Part shown: positions 31,844 to 41,400 of the stretch, piece after piece
Layout: each line of letters begins with the position of its first letter
Numbering within the stretch: the stretch's first letter is position 1
Origin: an uncultured Clostridia bacterium
Lineage (GTDB): Bacteria > Bacillota > Clostridia > Oscillospirales > Acutalibacteraceae
Length of the DNA: 43,310 nt
Assembly (NCBI GenBank): GCA_946184925.1
Contig: CAMHHL010000009.1
Location: forward strand, 1 to 43,310
Direction of reading: 5' to 3'
The notes under the pieces: generated by a model
What the model saw: only the letters and a program-made list of their open reading frames with translations
The model's database searches: none
Told to the model about the DNA's origin: nothing
Translations under genes and position numbers: made by a program

Positions 31844-33796
31844 ATGCAACAGGATTTTTATGATTATAAAGAAGCGCTGAAGCTCGGACAAAAGAACTGC
31901 AAGGCAAAACTTTCCGCGGAAGAGAACCCGTATCTGCCCGTGCTTGACGACATTGTGCCGCCTGAAAAATCGCTGACCGGAACACACCTCGGTGTTACTC
32001 AGATCCCGGTCTGGTTCATAGTCGGAACAAAAACAGCCGGCAGGGTCAACGCCTTTGCCTCGAACTTCATGCCGATTCTCGAAGAAGGAACAGAATTTGC
32101 CGACAAATGGGAAACGCTCTACCGCTCACACCTCAGCGAGGGAATCCGCGACCCGATAAAGGTCTATGAGTATCTCAACCGATATTATGTTGAAGAAGGC
32201 AACAAGCGCGTAAGCGTGCTGAAATACTGCAACGCATACAGCGTAGCGGCGGACGTAATCCGCATTTTGCCCGAAAAATCAGACGACGAAAAAATCAAGC
32301 TCTACTATGAGTTTGTCGAGTTCCACCGCATCACCGGAATCAACTTTGTGGAATTCACAAAGCTCGGGAGCTATCACTCTCTGCTCAGCGCGATGGGAAA
32401 GCAGTTTTACACTCGCTGGAGCGTTGAGGAACAGCGCCGTTTTTCGGGAGCGTACTACTTCTTCGAGAAGGCGTACCGCGAGAGCGGCGGCGGCAAGCTC
32501 AAGATGACGATCGGCGACGCGATGCTCAGCTATATCAAGATTTACGGTTACTCTCAGCTTCAGAACGCAGGCGAGACGGAAATCGGCTTCAACCTGAAAA
32601 AAATGTGGGAAGAAATCGCCCTGAACGAAAAGACCGAGGCGATTGAAATCAAGGCGGAGCCGTCCGAGGAGAAGAAGCCCTCGCTGCTCTCCAAGGTTCT
32701 GCCGCTGAGCAAGCCGGCGGTGCTCAGGGCAGCGTTTGTGTATGACGTTCACCCCTCAAAATCCGGCTGGGTCAACGACCACGAGCTCGGCAGAAAGCAC
32801 GCCCAGACCGTTCTGGGAACTCAGGTTGAGACCTCGGTCTACATAATGGAGGACATTGAAAGGCTCCCCGAGGTGCTCGAGAAGGCGGTCGCCGACAACA
32901 ACAAGCTGATTTTCACAACCTCTCCGCGAATGCTCAAGGCGGCTCTCAAGGCGGCGGTTGACCATCCCGAGGTCACCGTCATGAACTGCTCGCTTAATAT
33001 CTCGCACCGCTATGTGCGAACCTACTATACACGAATGTATGAGGTCAAGTTTATCCTCGGCGCGCTCGCCGGGTCGCTGACCGAAAGCGGACGGCTGGGC
33101 TACATCTGCGACTATCCGATTTACGGTCAGATTGCAGGAATAAACGCCTTTGCGCTGGGCGCTCAGATGGCAAATCCGCGCGCGAAGGTTTTTCTTGAAT
33201 GGTCGTCCGTCAAGGGCGCCAAGGAAGCCGCCCTCTCGCTCGGCAGACAAAATATCCACATCATCTCCTCGCTCGACAGCTCGCGCTTTGACAATGACGA
33301 CCGCGTGAGCTACGGTCTTTCCCACGTTGAAAACGGAAATTCACGGCTGCTCGCGAGCCCTGTTCTGAAATGGGGAGTATATTATGAGAAAATTCTCCGC
33401 TCAACGCTCAGCAACACGATCCAGAGCGAATACGCCGAGAGTGACCGCGCGCTGAACTACTTCTGGGGAATGTCCGCCGGAGTTGTTGACATCGAATATT
33501 CAAAGGAGCTGCCGCTTTCGTCGCGCAGATACGCCGACTTCTTCCGCGACAGCCTTATCCGCGGCGCCGGCAGACCTTTTTTGACGCCGTTCTTCACCCA
33601 AAGCGGCGAAATCATCGGCTATCACCAGCGCGAGCTGAGCCTCAACCAGATTATCAACATGGATTACCTCGTGGATAATGTCATCGGAAGCATTCCTGCC
33701 TATGACGAGATGACACCTGTCGGTCAGACAACCGTAGACATGGTCGGCGTTCATCAGTCCAAGCAGGAGCCAAGCGTGGCAGAGGTGCACGAATAA
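31844..33796 (+). CDS. Cytoplasmic protein with ParB-like N-domain fused to BMP/PnrA-type ligand-binding domain
   Basis: The 650-aa product has no signal peptide or lipobox, although its C-terminal domain (about 290-620) looks like the BMP/PnrA nucleoside-binding lipoproteins: LRAAFVYDVHPSKSGWVNDH, YEVKFILGALAGSLTESGRLGYICDYPIYGQIAGINAFALGA. The N-terminal domain contains DPIKVYEYLNRYYVEEGNKRVSVLKY, which resembles the ParB/sulfiredoxin-fold GN(K/R)R motif (G119 region). A charged linker with SEEKKPSLLSK joins them. I infer an intracellular sensor, possibly of nucleosides. ATG 31844 with AGGAG five bases upstream is chosen over TTG 31820. The stop overlaps the metallophosphoesterase start, so the two are coupled. 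Confidence 0.8.
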   Translation: MQQDFYDYKEALKLGQKNCKAKLSAEENPYLPVLDDIVPPEKSLTGTHLGVTQIPVWFIVGTKTAGRVNAFASNFMPILEEGTEFADKWETLYRSHLSEGIRDPIKVYEYLNRYYVEEGNKRVSVLKYCNAYSVAADVIRILPEKSDDEKIKLYYEFVEFHRITGINFVEFTKLGSYHSLLSAMGKQFYTRWSVEEQRRFSGAYYFFEKAYRESGGGKLKMTIGDAMLSYIKIYGYSQLQNAGETEIGFNLKKMWEEIALNEKTEAIEIKAEPSEEKKPSLLSKVLPLSKPAVLRAAFVYDVHPSKSGWVNDHELGRKHAQTVLGTQVETSVYIMEDIERLPEVLEKAVADNNKLIFTTSPRMLKAALKAAVDHPEVTVMNCSLNISHRYVRTYYTRMYEVKFILGALAGSLTESGRLGYICDYPIYGQIAGINAFALGAQMANPRAKVFLEWSSVKGAKEAALSLGRQNIHIISSLDSSRFDNDDRVSYGLSHVENGNSRLLASPVLKWGVYYEKILRSTLSNTIQSEYAESDRALNYFWGMSAGVVDIEYSKELPLSSRRYADFFRDSLIRGAGRPFLTPFFTQSGEIIGYHQRELSLNQIINMDYLVDNVIGSIPAYDEMTPVGQTTVDMVGVHQSKQEPSVAEVHE

Positions 33797-34398
33797 TGAG
33801 AATTTTAGCAGTATCCGACGTTCCGTCAGACCGTTGGTATAAGTTTTACAAGCCCGGAAAGCTCGACGAATTCGACTTGATTCTCTCCTGCGGAGACCTC
33901 AAGCCCGAGTATCTTGAATTTTTGGTGACGATGGCGCGTTGTCCGCTGATTTATGTTCACGGCAACCACGACGAGGGCAACGGACGCGACCCTCAGGGGT
34001 GTATATGCGCCGACGACCGAATCATCGAATACGGCGGTCTGAGAATTCTCGGGCTGGGCGGTTCGTATCAGTACCGCGAGGGAAAGTATATGTTCACTGA
34101 ACGCGCGATGAAAAGCCGCGTCAAAAAGCTCTGGCTTCCGCTGAAAAAGCACCGCGGCTTTGACATTCTGCTCACCCACGCCCCGGCGCTCGGGCTGAAT
34201 GACTTCGAGAATATTTCGCACAGGGGGTTCGACTGCTTCAACACCCTGATGGAAAAATATGAGCCGCGATATTTTATCCATGGACACATTCACCTCAACT
34301 ACGACTTCCGCCTTCCGCGGAAATCACAAAAGGGCAAAACAACGGTCATCAACGCGTTTGATTACTGCATTATTGACACCGGGGAGGACGAAGAATGA
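33796..34398 (+). CDS. Calcineurin-like metallophosphoesterase
   Basis: The 200-aa protein has the dinuclear-metal motifs LSCGDLKPEYLEF, VHGNHDEGNGRD, LTHAPALGLND and HGHIHLNYDF. The opening MRILAVSDVPSDRWY lacks the usual D-x-H (SDVPS instead of SD-x-H), so one metal ligand may differ. It is a small cytoplasmic phosphodiesterase or phosphatase of unknown substrate. It overlaps the BMP-fusion gene by one base and the YczE-like gene by four, implying a single functional unit. Confidence 0.87.
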   Translation: MRILAVSDVPSDRWYKFYKPGKLDEFDLILSCGDLKPEYLEFLVTMARCPLIYVHGNHDEGNGRDPQGCICADDRIIEYGGLRILGLGGSYQYREGKYMFTERAMKSRVKKLWLPLKKHRGFDILLTHAPALGLNDFENISHRGFDCFNTLMEKYEPRYFIHGHIHLNYDFRLPRKSQKGKTTVINAFDYCIIDTGEDEE

Positions 34399-35063
34399 AC
34401 CAAATGGCAAAGAGAGTAATAATGAGCGTGCTCGGCGTCGCAATCTGCGGCGTCAGCGTCGGAATGTTCAAATTCGCCGCGCTCGGCGTTGACCCGTTCC
34501 AGTCACTGATGAGCGGACTGGACGCGGTAATCCCCATCAATTTCGGCACGCTGTATGTCATCGTGAACGTGGTTCTGCTGCTGTTCGCGTTGATTTTCGA
34601 CCGCAAAAAAATCGGTATCGCAACCTTCATCAACCTCTTCCTGCTCGGATACATCGTCGAATTCTCCCAGTCAATATGCGAACGGCTGATGCCCGACGCT
34701 CCGATATGGCTGAGAATTCTGATTCTGGCGGTCGCGATAGTAATCCTCTGCCTTTCCTCCGCACTCTACTTCACCGCGGATTTGGGCGTTTCCACCTACG
34801 ACGCCGTCGCGCTCGTCTGGTCGCAAAAACAGAGCAAAATCAAATTCCCGGTATGCCGCGTTGTCTGCGACTTCGTTTGTGTGGCGCTCGGAGTTGCGCT
34901 GCTGTTCATCTCCGGACAGAGCGTCGGCGAGATTTTCGGCTCGGTCGGAATCGGAACGATTATCACCGCCTTCTTCATGGGACCGCTGATTTCGTTCTTC
35001 AACGTTCACGTCGCGCAGCCCATACTCGGAAAACCGAAAACAAACGACAAAAATCAAGGCTGA
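34395..35063 (+). CDS. YczE/YitT-type integral membrane protein
   Basis: The 222-aa protein has five to six membrane segments. The phrases GVSVGMFKFAALGVDPFQSLMSGL and ALYFTADLGVSTYDAVALVWSQKQ are the two pseudo-symmetric LGVxPxD-type repeats of YczE/YyaS/YitT proteins, a family of unknown transport function. It overlaps the metallophosphoesterase gene by ATGA. No terminator is visible after the stop; the next gene has its own promoter elements 40 bp on. Confidence 0.85.
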   Translation: MNQMAKRVIMSVLGVAICGVSVGMFKFAALGVDPFQSLMSGLDAVIPINFGTLYVIVNVVLLLFALIFDRKKIGIATFINLFLLGYIVEFSQSICERLMPDAPIWLRILILAVAIVILCLSSALYFTADLGVSTYDAVALVWSQKQSKIKFPVCRVVCDFVCVALGVALLFISGQSVGEIFGSVGIGTIITAFFMGPLISFFNVHVAQPILGKPKTNDKNQG

Positions 35064-35100
35064 TTTTTTGAAATAGAATTATAATCTATCCGTTTTGTGA

Positions 35101-35128
35101 TATAATCATAAAAATTTTTTTAAGGAGG
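35101..35128 (+). promoter_or_regulatory. -10 box and strong ribosome-binding site before the exported PLP enzyme
   Basis: TATAAT (35101-35106) follows TTTGTGA, and AAGGAGG (35122-35128) lies six bases before the ATG. No good -35 hexamer was found 16-18 bp upstream, so the promoter is only partly supported. The leader would be very short, about 22 nt. Confidence 0.55.
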
Positions 35129-35134
35129 AAAAAT

Positions 35135-37504
35135 ATGAAAAGCTCAAAGAAAATTGTCAGCGTATTTCTTTGCGCGGTAATGTGCTGCTCGATGTTCGCA
35201 ATCGGCGCTCAGGCTGCCGCCAAAAAGACAAAGAACTACGTCAAATCCATCAGCGTTGCCCAAAAGGCAACAATCACAATTCCTGCTGACAAGAAAACCC
35301 TTGCCAAAAACTACAAAGTAACCGTCAAGGTCAGCGGCAAGGCTTCAAAGGCGTTCACCGCCAAGTCGAACAAGACCGCGGTTGCCGCCGTCAAGGTTGT
35401 CGGCAGCAAAATCAAGGTCACGGCGAAGAAAGCCGGAACAGCCAAAATCACCGTAACCACAAAGGCAAAGAACCTCAAGAGCAAAAAGCTCAGCAAAACT
35501 CTCACCGTCACAGTCAAGAAGAAAAAGCCTGTAACACCTGCGTCGCTCTCGAAATACTATGTTGACCTGGAGTTAAACTACAACCCTTATGTTGACACAA
35601 GAAAACTGAGCTCGGGTTATCAGGACGTTTATGAAATGATTAATAACCCCAACCCGGACGCCGCTTATTATGCTGTAACGGCTGACAAGAGCGTAGCGGA
35701 AGCCGCCGCACGCGGAACTGAAATCAAAACAGCGGACAAGGGCACAACAACCGCCGACGTCTTTGAAGAACTGAACGGAACCGATAGAAAGCTCGGCACA
35801 GTCAACATCACGGTCAACGATATCGACACCGCGACCGCAGTAAACAACCTGCTTCTCTCCTATGATAAGCCCGGCATGTATGCCGTCTACTTAAAGCTCA
35901 ATTTTGACAAAAAGACCGCGGACGTCGGCTCACTGTACAGAGAAGCGCTGATTAATAACGCAGAGCTTGGCACCAAGCTTGATGAAAAGGACTTCACACT
36001 CAGCTTCAGCTCAAACAACGAGAAGGTTGCAACAGTAAACGAGGACGGCATCATCACCGGCGTTAAAAACGGTGAAGCGCAGATTACCGGAACCATCACC
36101 TTTGCGGACGAATCCGAAACCGAAGAATACACAACCGTAACGGTTTCCGGCGCCGCTCTCGAGAAGGTCGAGGGATATACCATCGACAACATCCGCGAGT
36201 ATGTTCTCGGTCTTGACACTCCCGTTGAGCTTGCGGACGGCAGCACCGCCCCGATGATCAACTTTGACAACGCAGCTACAACGCCGGCGCTCAAGGCTGT
36301 TCAGGACGCTATCGAGGAAGAGCTCAAAATGTACGGCTCAATCGGCAGAGGTTTCTCCCAGAAATCAAACCACTCAACCGACGTCTACAACGCGACAAGA
36401 GACAAGGTTCTCGACTTCTTTTCAGCAGATCCCGAGCTCTACACCTGTTTCTATGTCAACAGCACAACCGACGGTCTCAACAAGCTCGCCTCTGCTCTCA
36501 TCGAGAGCAAAGACGACCTCGTGCTCACCACCAGAATCGAGCACCACGCCAACGACCTCAGCTGGCGCGAGCGCTGCAACAAGGTTCTCTATGCCGAGGT
36601 TGACGAGCAGGGACGCGTTATCTACGACGATATCGAGAAGCTCCTCAAAAAGAACAAGGTAAAGATTGTTTCCGTATCCGCCGCGTCTAACGTCACAGGC
36701 TATGTCAACGACGTTCACAGAGTTGCAAAGCTCGCCCACAAGTACGGCGCTATGATAGTTGTTGACGGCGCTCAGATTGTTGCTCACCGCAAATTCTCGA
36801 TGATGGGCGACCTCAACGACCCGACCGACGACATCGACTTCATTGCTTTCTCCGCTCACAAGATGTATTCACCCTACGGCGGCGGCGCTGTTGTAGGTCT
36901 CACCTCAGAGCTCAACAAGCACGTGCCCACCTTCTACGGCGGCGGCACAATCAAGGTTGTCGGCGACGACTGGCGTATTCTCAAGGACGCCCCGGCGGTT
37001 TATGAGGCAGGCTCACCCAACTATCCCGGCGTTGTCGGTCTCGGAAAAGCGATTGACGTGCTTTCCACAATCGGCATGGACAAAATCGAAGCACACGAGA
37101 AGGTTCTCAACCGCAAGATTATTGACGGGCTCAAAAAGCTCGACAATGTCATCATCTACGGCGACACCGAGAACATCGACGACAGAGTAGGCGTTGTCAC
37201 CTTCAATTTCTCTGACATCAATACCTACTTCATTTCCCAGAAGCTCTCCGAAATCGGCGGCGTAGCCACACGACGCGGCGCGTTCTGCGCTCACCCCTAT
37301 GTATGGAGACTGATGGGTATTTCCGACGAAACCGCAAAGTCCTTCGAGAACTGCACGGACGTCAACACCGCTGGTATGGTTCGCGTAAGCTTCGGAATCT
37401 ACAACAACGAGCAAGACGTTGACAAGTTCCTCGAGCTTATGCCGAAGGTTATGGAAGAAGCCATGAAGCTTCAAAAAACAACTCCCGCAAACCCGCTCTA
37501 TTAA
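35135..37504 (+). CDS. Exported class V aminotransferase / cysteine desulfurase-like PLP enzyme with N-terminal Ig-like domains
   Basis: The 789-aa protein begins with a clear Sec signal peptide (KKIVSVFLCAVMCCSMFAIGAQA-A). Next come a Lys-rich Big_2-like domain (about 30-135; ITVTTKAKNLKSKKLSKTLTV), a region of no known type (about 140-285) and a second Big_2-like domain (about 290-345; FSSNNEKVATVNEDGIITGVKNG). Residues about 355-785 are a complete fold-type I PLP domain of the SufS/CsdA/NifS class: FDNAATTP (377-384), EHHAND (469 on), SNVTG, VDGAQ (543-547), Schiff-base K576 in FSAHKMYSPYGGG, and C718 in RRGAFCAHP at the position of the SufS persulfide cysteine. All key residues are kept, so it should be active if it can bind PLP outside the cell. 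It is monocistronic with its own promoter elements and terminator. The substrate is unknown; no sulfur-acceptor gene is adjacent. Confidence 0.93.
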   Translation: MKSSKKIVSVFLCAVMCCSMFAIGAQAAAKKTKNYVKSISVAQKATITIPADKKTLAKNYKVTVKVSGKASKAFTAKSNKTAVAAVKVVGSKIKVTAKKAGTAKITVTTKAKNLKSKKLSKTLTVTVKKKKPVTPASLSKYYVDLELNYNPYVDTRKLSSGYQDVYEMINNPNPDAAYYAVTADKSVAEAAARGTEIKTADKGTTTADVFEELNGTDRKLGTVNITVNDIDTATAVNNLLLSYDKPGMYAVYLKLNFDKKTADVGSLYREALINNAELGTKLDEKDFTLSFSSNNEKVATVNEDGIITGVKNGEAQITGTITFADESETEEYTTVTVSGAALEKVEGYTIDNIREYVLGLDTPVELADGSTAPMINFDNAATTPALKAVQDAIEEELKMYGSIGRGFSQKSNHSTDVYNATRDKVLDFFSADPELYTCFYVNSTTDGLNKLASALIESKDDLVLTTRIEHHANDLSWRERCNKVLYAEVDEQGRVIYDDIEKLLKKNKVKIVSVSAASNVTGYVNDVHRVAKLAHKYGAMIVVDGAQIVAHRKFSMMGDLNDPTDDIDFIAFSAHKMYSPYGGGAVVGLTSELNKHVPTFYGGGTIKVVGDDWRILKDAPAVYEAGSPNYPGVVGLGKAIDVLSTIGMDKIEAHEKVLNRKIIDGLKKLDNVIIYGDTENIDDRVGVVTFNFSDINTYFISQKLSEIGGVATRRGAFCAHPYVWRLMGISDETAKSFENCTDVNTAGMVRVSFGIYNNEQDVDKFLELMPKVMEEAMKLQKTTPANPLY

Positions 37505-37515
37505 AAATCTCAGCA

Positions 37516-37543
37516 ACCGGCTCAAAACGAGCCGGTTCTTTTT
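37516..37543 (+). terminator. Intrinsic terminator after the exported PLP enzyme gene
   Basis: ACCGGCTC pairs perfectly with GAGCCGGT around AAAAC and is followed by TCTTTTTAT. It lies 11 bp after the stop codon and makes the gene monocistronic. Confidence 0.95.
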
Positions 37544-37552
37544 ATCTAACCA

Positions 37553-37581
37553 TTGAATAACATGATATAATACGATATAAT
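37553..37581 (+). promoter_or_regulatory. Promoter of the TfoX-N protein gene
   Basis: TTGAAT (37553-37558) and TATAAT (37576-37581) are exactly 17 bp apart. The start codon follows 21 bp later, giving a leader of about 15 nt with GGAGG in it. Confidence 0.85.
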
Positions 37582-37602
37582 AGAAAAATGCGGAGGTGGA
37601 TT

Positions 37603-37914
37603 ATGGCTTCTTCAAAGGATTATCTGGAATATATTCTCGGTCAGCTCAGCGAGCTCGACGATATTACATACCGCGCGATGATGGGCGAATACATCCTATA
37701 CTGCAAATGCAGGATTTTCGGCGGCATTTATGACAACCGCTTTCTCGTCAAACCGACAAAATCGGCAAAGGCGCTCATGCCCGACGCCGCGCTTGAGCTC
37801 CCCTATGACGGCGCGAAGGGAATGCTCCTTGTCGATAACACCGACGACAAAGAGTTCCTGAGCGAGCTTCTCGGCGCAATGTACGACGAACTCCCTGTGC
37901 GAAAAAAGAAATAA
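37603..37914 (+). CDS. TfoX N-terminal domain protein
   Basis: The 103-aa protein matches the stand-alone TfoX-N domain: YLEYILGQLSELDDITYRAMMGEYILYCKCRIFGGIYDNRFLVKPT and LVDNTDDKEFLSELLGAMYDELP. In proteobacteria the domain forms part of the competence regulator TfoX/Sxy. Single-domain Firmicute versions are of unknown function. ATG 37603 has GGAGG six bases upstream; the track's ATG 37588 precedes that site and is rejected. It is transcribed alone. Confidence 0.85.
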   Translation: MASSKDYLEYILGQLSELDDITYRAMMGEYILYCKCRIFGGIYDNRFLVKPTKSAKALMPDAALELPYDGAKGMLLVDNTDDKEFLSELLGAMYDELPVRKKK

Positions 37915-37920
37915 CACAAC

Positions 37921-38002
37921 AAACCACCGCTTTCAAAACCGTGCTTCCATTCATCAGCAAATAATGTTTTATTGTGTCGCAGCAATAAGAAGCCGGTGGT
38001 TT
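37921..38002 (+). other. Nested inverted repeat after the TfoX-N gene
   Basis: AAACCACCG (37921-37929) pairs with CGGTGGTTT (37994-38002). Inside it TTATTG (37969-37974) pairs with CAATAA (37983-37988). The outer arms extend imperfectly (CACAACAAACC / GGTTTTGTG) and end in a short U-run, so it may serve as a long-armed terminator for the TfoX-N gene or be a small structured element. The stretch 37915-38493 holds no convincing protein gene. Confidence 0.5.
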
Positions 38003-38123
38003 TGTGCCGCGCATTTTTGCTTTGGCTCTTGAAACCGAAAAATAATTGTGAGAATTTTCAAAATTTTTCCATTTCCTATTGAATAATTCTGATTATTGAT
38101 GTATAATCAAAGCACTGTATTGG

Positions 38124-38194
38124 TATTATCGGCAATTTTTGCCTGATAATAACCGCCACCGCCGTTTTACTGACCGTAACGGCGGTGGTTTTTT
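38124..38194 (+). terminator. Hairpin pair with strong terminator in the gene-free stretch
   Basis: TATTATC(-)GGCA pairs with TGCCTGATAATA with one bulge (38124-38151). It is followed by CCACCGCCGTT-N11-AACGGCGGTGG with six U residues (38156-38194). The second is a textbook terminator, yet no gene ends within 240 bp upstream. Either it backs up the TfoX-N transcript or it ends a small untranslated RNA. A -10-like TATAAT lies at about 38102-38107, and a -35 was not found. Confidence 0.7.
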
Positions 38195-38298
38195 CGATTA
38201 TGTTAATCCGTTAATCATAATACTAAGTACCGATATATGTTGTTAAAGTTAAATATTTAATTGAAAATAATTAATCAAAAGTTTTATAATATTTTTTG

Positions 38299-38328
38299 TT
38301 GAAAAAAGACATCAAAATATAGTATAAT
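38299..38328 (+). promoter_or_regulatory. Promoter of the large surface protein/short-peptide operon
   Basis: TTGAAA (38299-38304) and TATAAT (38323-38328) are 18 bp apart in an AT-rich stretch. The start codon of the 1316-aa gene is about 160 bp downstream, giving a long leader. Confidence 0.7.
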
Positions 38329-38357
38329 AAAATGTAAATGTTTTTCGGAGCATTCCA

Positions 38358-38408
38358 ATGCCTGATATTTTTAATATGAGGTCAGCAGGCGGAACATTTT
38401 ACAATTAA
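38358..38408 (+). CDS. Possible 16-aa leader ORF in the 5' UTR
   Basis: ATG 38358 is preceded by GGAG at a spacing of seven and encodes MPDIFNMRSAGGTFYN. It lies wholly inside the long leader of the 1316-aa gene. No regulatory codon run or alternative stem is obvious. It could be chance. Confidence 0.2.
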   Translation: MPDIFNMRSAGGTFYN

Positions 38409-38493
38409 CAAATAACAATAAACAGTTGAGATTGAGCAGTGCAAGCCTTCCGCTAACTCTCAAACTTTCAACTTTTACAAAGGAGGAAAACTA

Positions 38494-41400
38494 ATGCAAA
38501 AATTTATTAAAAGACCGCTGAGTATCTTGCTCGCGGCACTAATGCTCGTCAGTGTTTTCACGGTTGTGCCCATCACTGCGAGCGCGGCTGATAAGATGGA
38601 AACAGTTAGCCTTTCATCGCGCTGTAACGAAGATGATGAGGCCATAACATTCAGTTCGGACCACTTTTTGTTTGAGCCGGGCGATTATTTGTCCTCGCTT
38701 ACTGACGCCTGGCTGCTCGACGGAGATTATCCCGAAGACAGTTATTTTGACATCACCGCCTTAAACGAAGAAACCATCACGAAGCTGGTGCTCCACAGAA
38801 CCAATAGCGAAAACACCCCTGTTGTCACTGTAAACGGAAATAATGTTTCTTATACGAAATCAGGTTCAAGCTTTACCTTTGATAACATAAATGCTTCTGA
38901 AGTACGGATAGGCGCAAACGGTAATTATGACGAAGAAGGTATATTAGACTGCTATTGCGAGATTGAATCTGTTGACATCTATTATTCCGGCGGCGCTACT
39001 GCTTTTGATGTAGTGTGGAAAAACTGGGACGGCTCCGTTCTCGAAACCGACCAGAAGGTTCCGGAGGGTACCATCCCAACCTACGACGGCGCACCGCCCA
39101 CCAAAGCAGAGACCGAGTTCTACACCTACACCTTCAAAGGCTGGACTCCCTCTGTTACTGCCGTAACCAAAAAAGCGACCTACACGGCGACTTACACCGC
39201 AACGCTGAAAGATGGTGTTACCGAAAAAATGGAAACAATCAGTCTGGCACATCATTGTGATAGCGTTTTCGCCACAAGCTTCAACTCAAACCGCTTTTCA
39301 GTTATCCCTAACGAAGACAACGTGGGGGGAAATCCGGGCAGCTGGGACTTTGATGGTTATGATTATATAAGCTCCTATGCTGACATCAAAGCCAGATACG
39401 GAGAAATCATCACGAAGCTGGTCGTTCACAGTGACAACAGCGGATCCAATCCGGTTGTCACCGCAGACGGAAGCAATATTGCTTACACTCAATCCGGCAA
39501 AAACTACACCTTTGATGGCATCGGCGCTTCTCAAGTCAGGATAGGCTCAGAACATTCCGACACCAAATATCTCACTGTCACAGCAATTGACGTCTATTTT
39601 GTTGGCGGCGCTACTGCTTTTGATGTAGTCTGGAAAAACTGGGACGGCTCCGTTCTCGAAACCGACAAGAACGTTTCCGTGGACACCATCCCAACCTACG
39701 ACGGCGAAAAACCCACAAGACCCGGCAACGATATGTACAGCTACACCTTCAACGGCTGGACGCCTGAGGTTGTTGCGGTAGCAGGCGAAGCAACCTACAC
39801 CGCTGCCTTTACCTCAACGGCGAATTACTCTGAAGCAGATGTGCAAAAACGCACGATTACTCTGCCCAACCATCAAGACCCGTTCAGCACTAACCGCTTT
39901 TCTGTCGAACCGGGTTCGAATGTATTCAATGATAACGGATGGGAGCTTGACGGCGATTATGACGATGGCAGCACGATTTCGATTTCTGCCCTGAACGGAG
40001 AAAAGATTGTAAAGGCTGTATTATACAGAAGCGAAGGCGATAATCATCCTATTATAGTTGCAGATGGACAAACTGTCGTCGGCACACAGAACGGCAGCCA
40101 GTTCACCTTCGAAAACATGAGCGCTTCTGAATTCACTATAGAACCAAATAAGAATTATGATACCTTTACGCTGGACAGCTGTCTGTCTGTCAATAAGATT
40201 GACATCTATTATATCGGCGGAACTCCCGGATATACCGTAACATGGAAGAACGCGGACGGCACAACTCTCGAAACCGACGAGGATGTTATCGAAGGCACGA
40301 TGACGAACTATGACGGCTCAACGCCCCAAAAGGCACCTACAGATGAGTTTGAATACAAGTTTATCGGCTGGGATCCCGAGGTTGATGACGTATACCAAGA
40401 CACTACCTACACCGCGCAGTATGAAGAAGTACCGCATTTCAAAATCACATGGAAGAACGAGAACGGCTCGGTTATTGACAGTACCTACGTTTTGCCCGGC
40501 GCAGCGCCCACCCACAGCACTCCCAAAAAGGCTGAAACCACTTATTATACCTACACATTCACCGGATGGACGCCCGAGGTCGTTGCGGCAACGGAAAACG
40601 CTGAATACACCGCAACCTTCAAGGCAGTTCACAAGCCCGCGAACATCACTACCGGCAAATATATCCGTATGGGCTCTTACAACGGCGTGCCTGTTGACTG
40701 GTACTGCCAGAGAGTCAACAGTACCGGATATATGATGCTCTGTAAATACGGTCTTAAAGCCGGCAGATTCGGCTCCAACGCAACCTACAAAACGAGTGAT
40801 ATTCATAAATGGCTCGAAGGTTCCTTTGCAACCGATTTGGGCTTGACAAAGGCTGAGCTTAGCATTGTGCGCACCGTCAACCTTTCTTCGACAAACGGCG
40901 ACGGTTCCGATCGCTTCATCATCCCGTCTTATGACAATGACGAGCTGAACAAAGGTCAAAAGGTTAATGCTCCGTATAACATCAACAACCCATCAAGCCT
41001 CTTAAGCATTTACTGGCTCCGCACAGCAAGAGACACCAGCAACGCAAGAGTCATCAACCACTCCAAGGACGGCTCGCCCGTTGCGACCGTTGCCGCACGC
41101 TACAGCGGCGTTACAAATTCACAGTGGATTCGTCCGATGTTCTATCTGGATACCACCGCTGTAAAGAAACTCGCTTGCGAAGGCACGGGCACAGCGGCTG
41201 ATCCATATGTATTTGAGCAGAGATACAATGTTACCTCAAACGTCACACCAAGCGGCAGCGGTACTGTTACGGCAACAGCGGCGCGTGACGGTCAGACAAT
41301 CTTCAGCGGTTCTATGCCGAAGGAAATGGTAACCGGCGCAGAGATTACTCTGACAGCAACACCCGCGACAGGCTATGTGCTCAAGAGCCTTACCGTAACA

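Noticed and set aside
36259-37504. Assembly fusion as the cause of the exported PLP enzyme
   Set aside because: The frame is continuous without an internal stop, the second Ig-like domain leads into the PLP domain through a normal linker, and no ribosome-binding site with start codon was found at the domain boundary. A sequencing error cannot be fully excluded.
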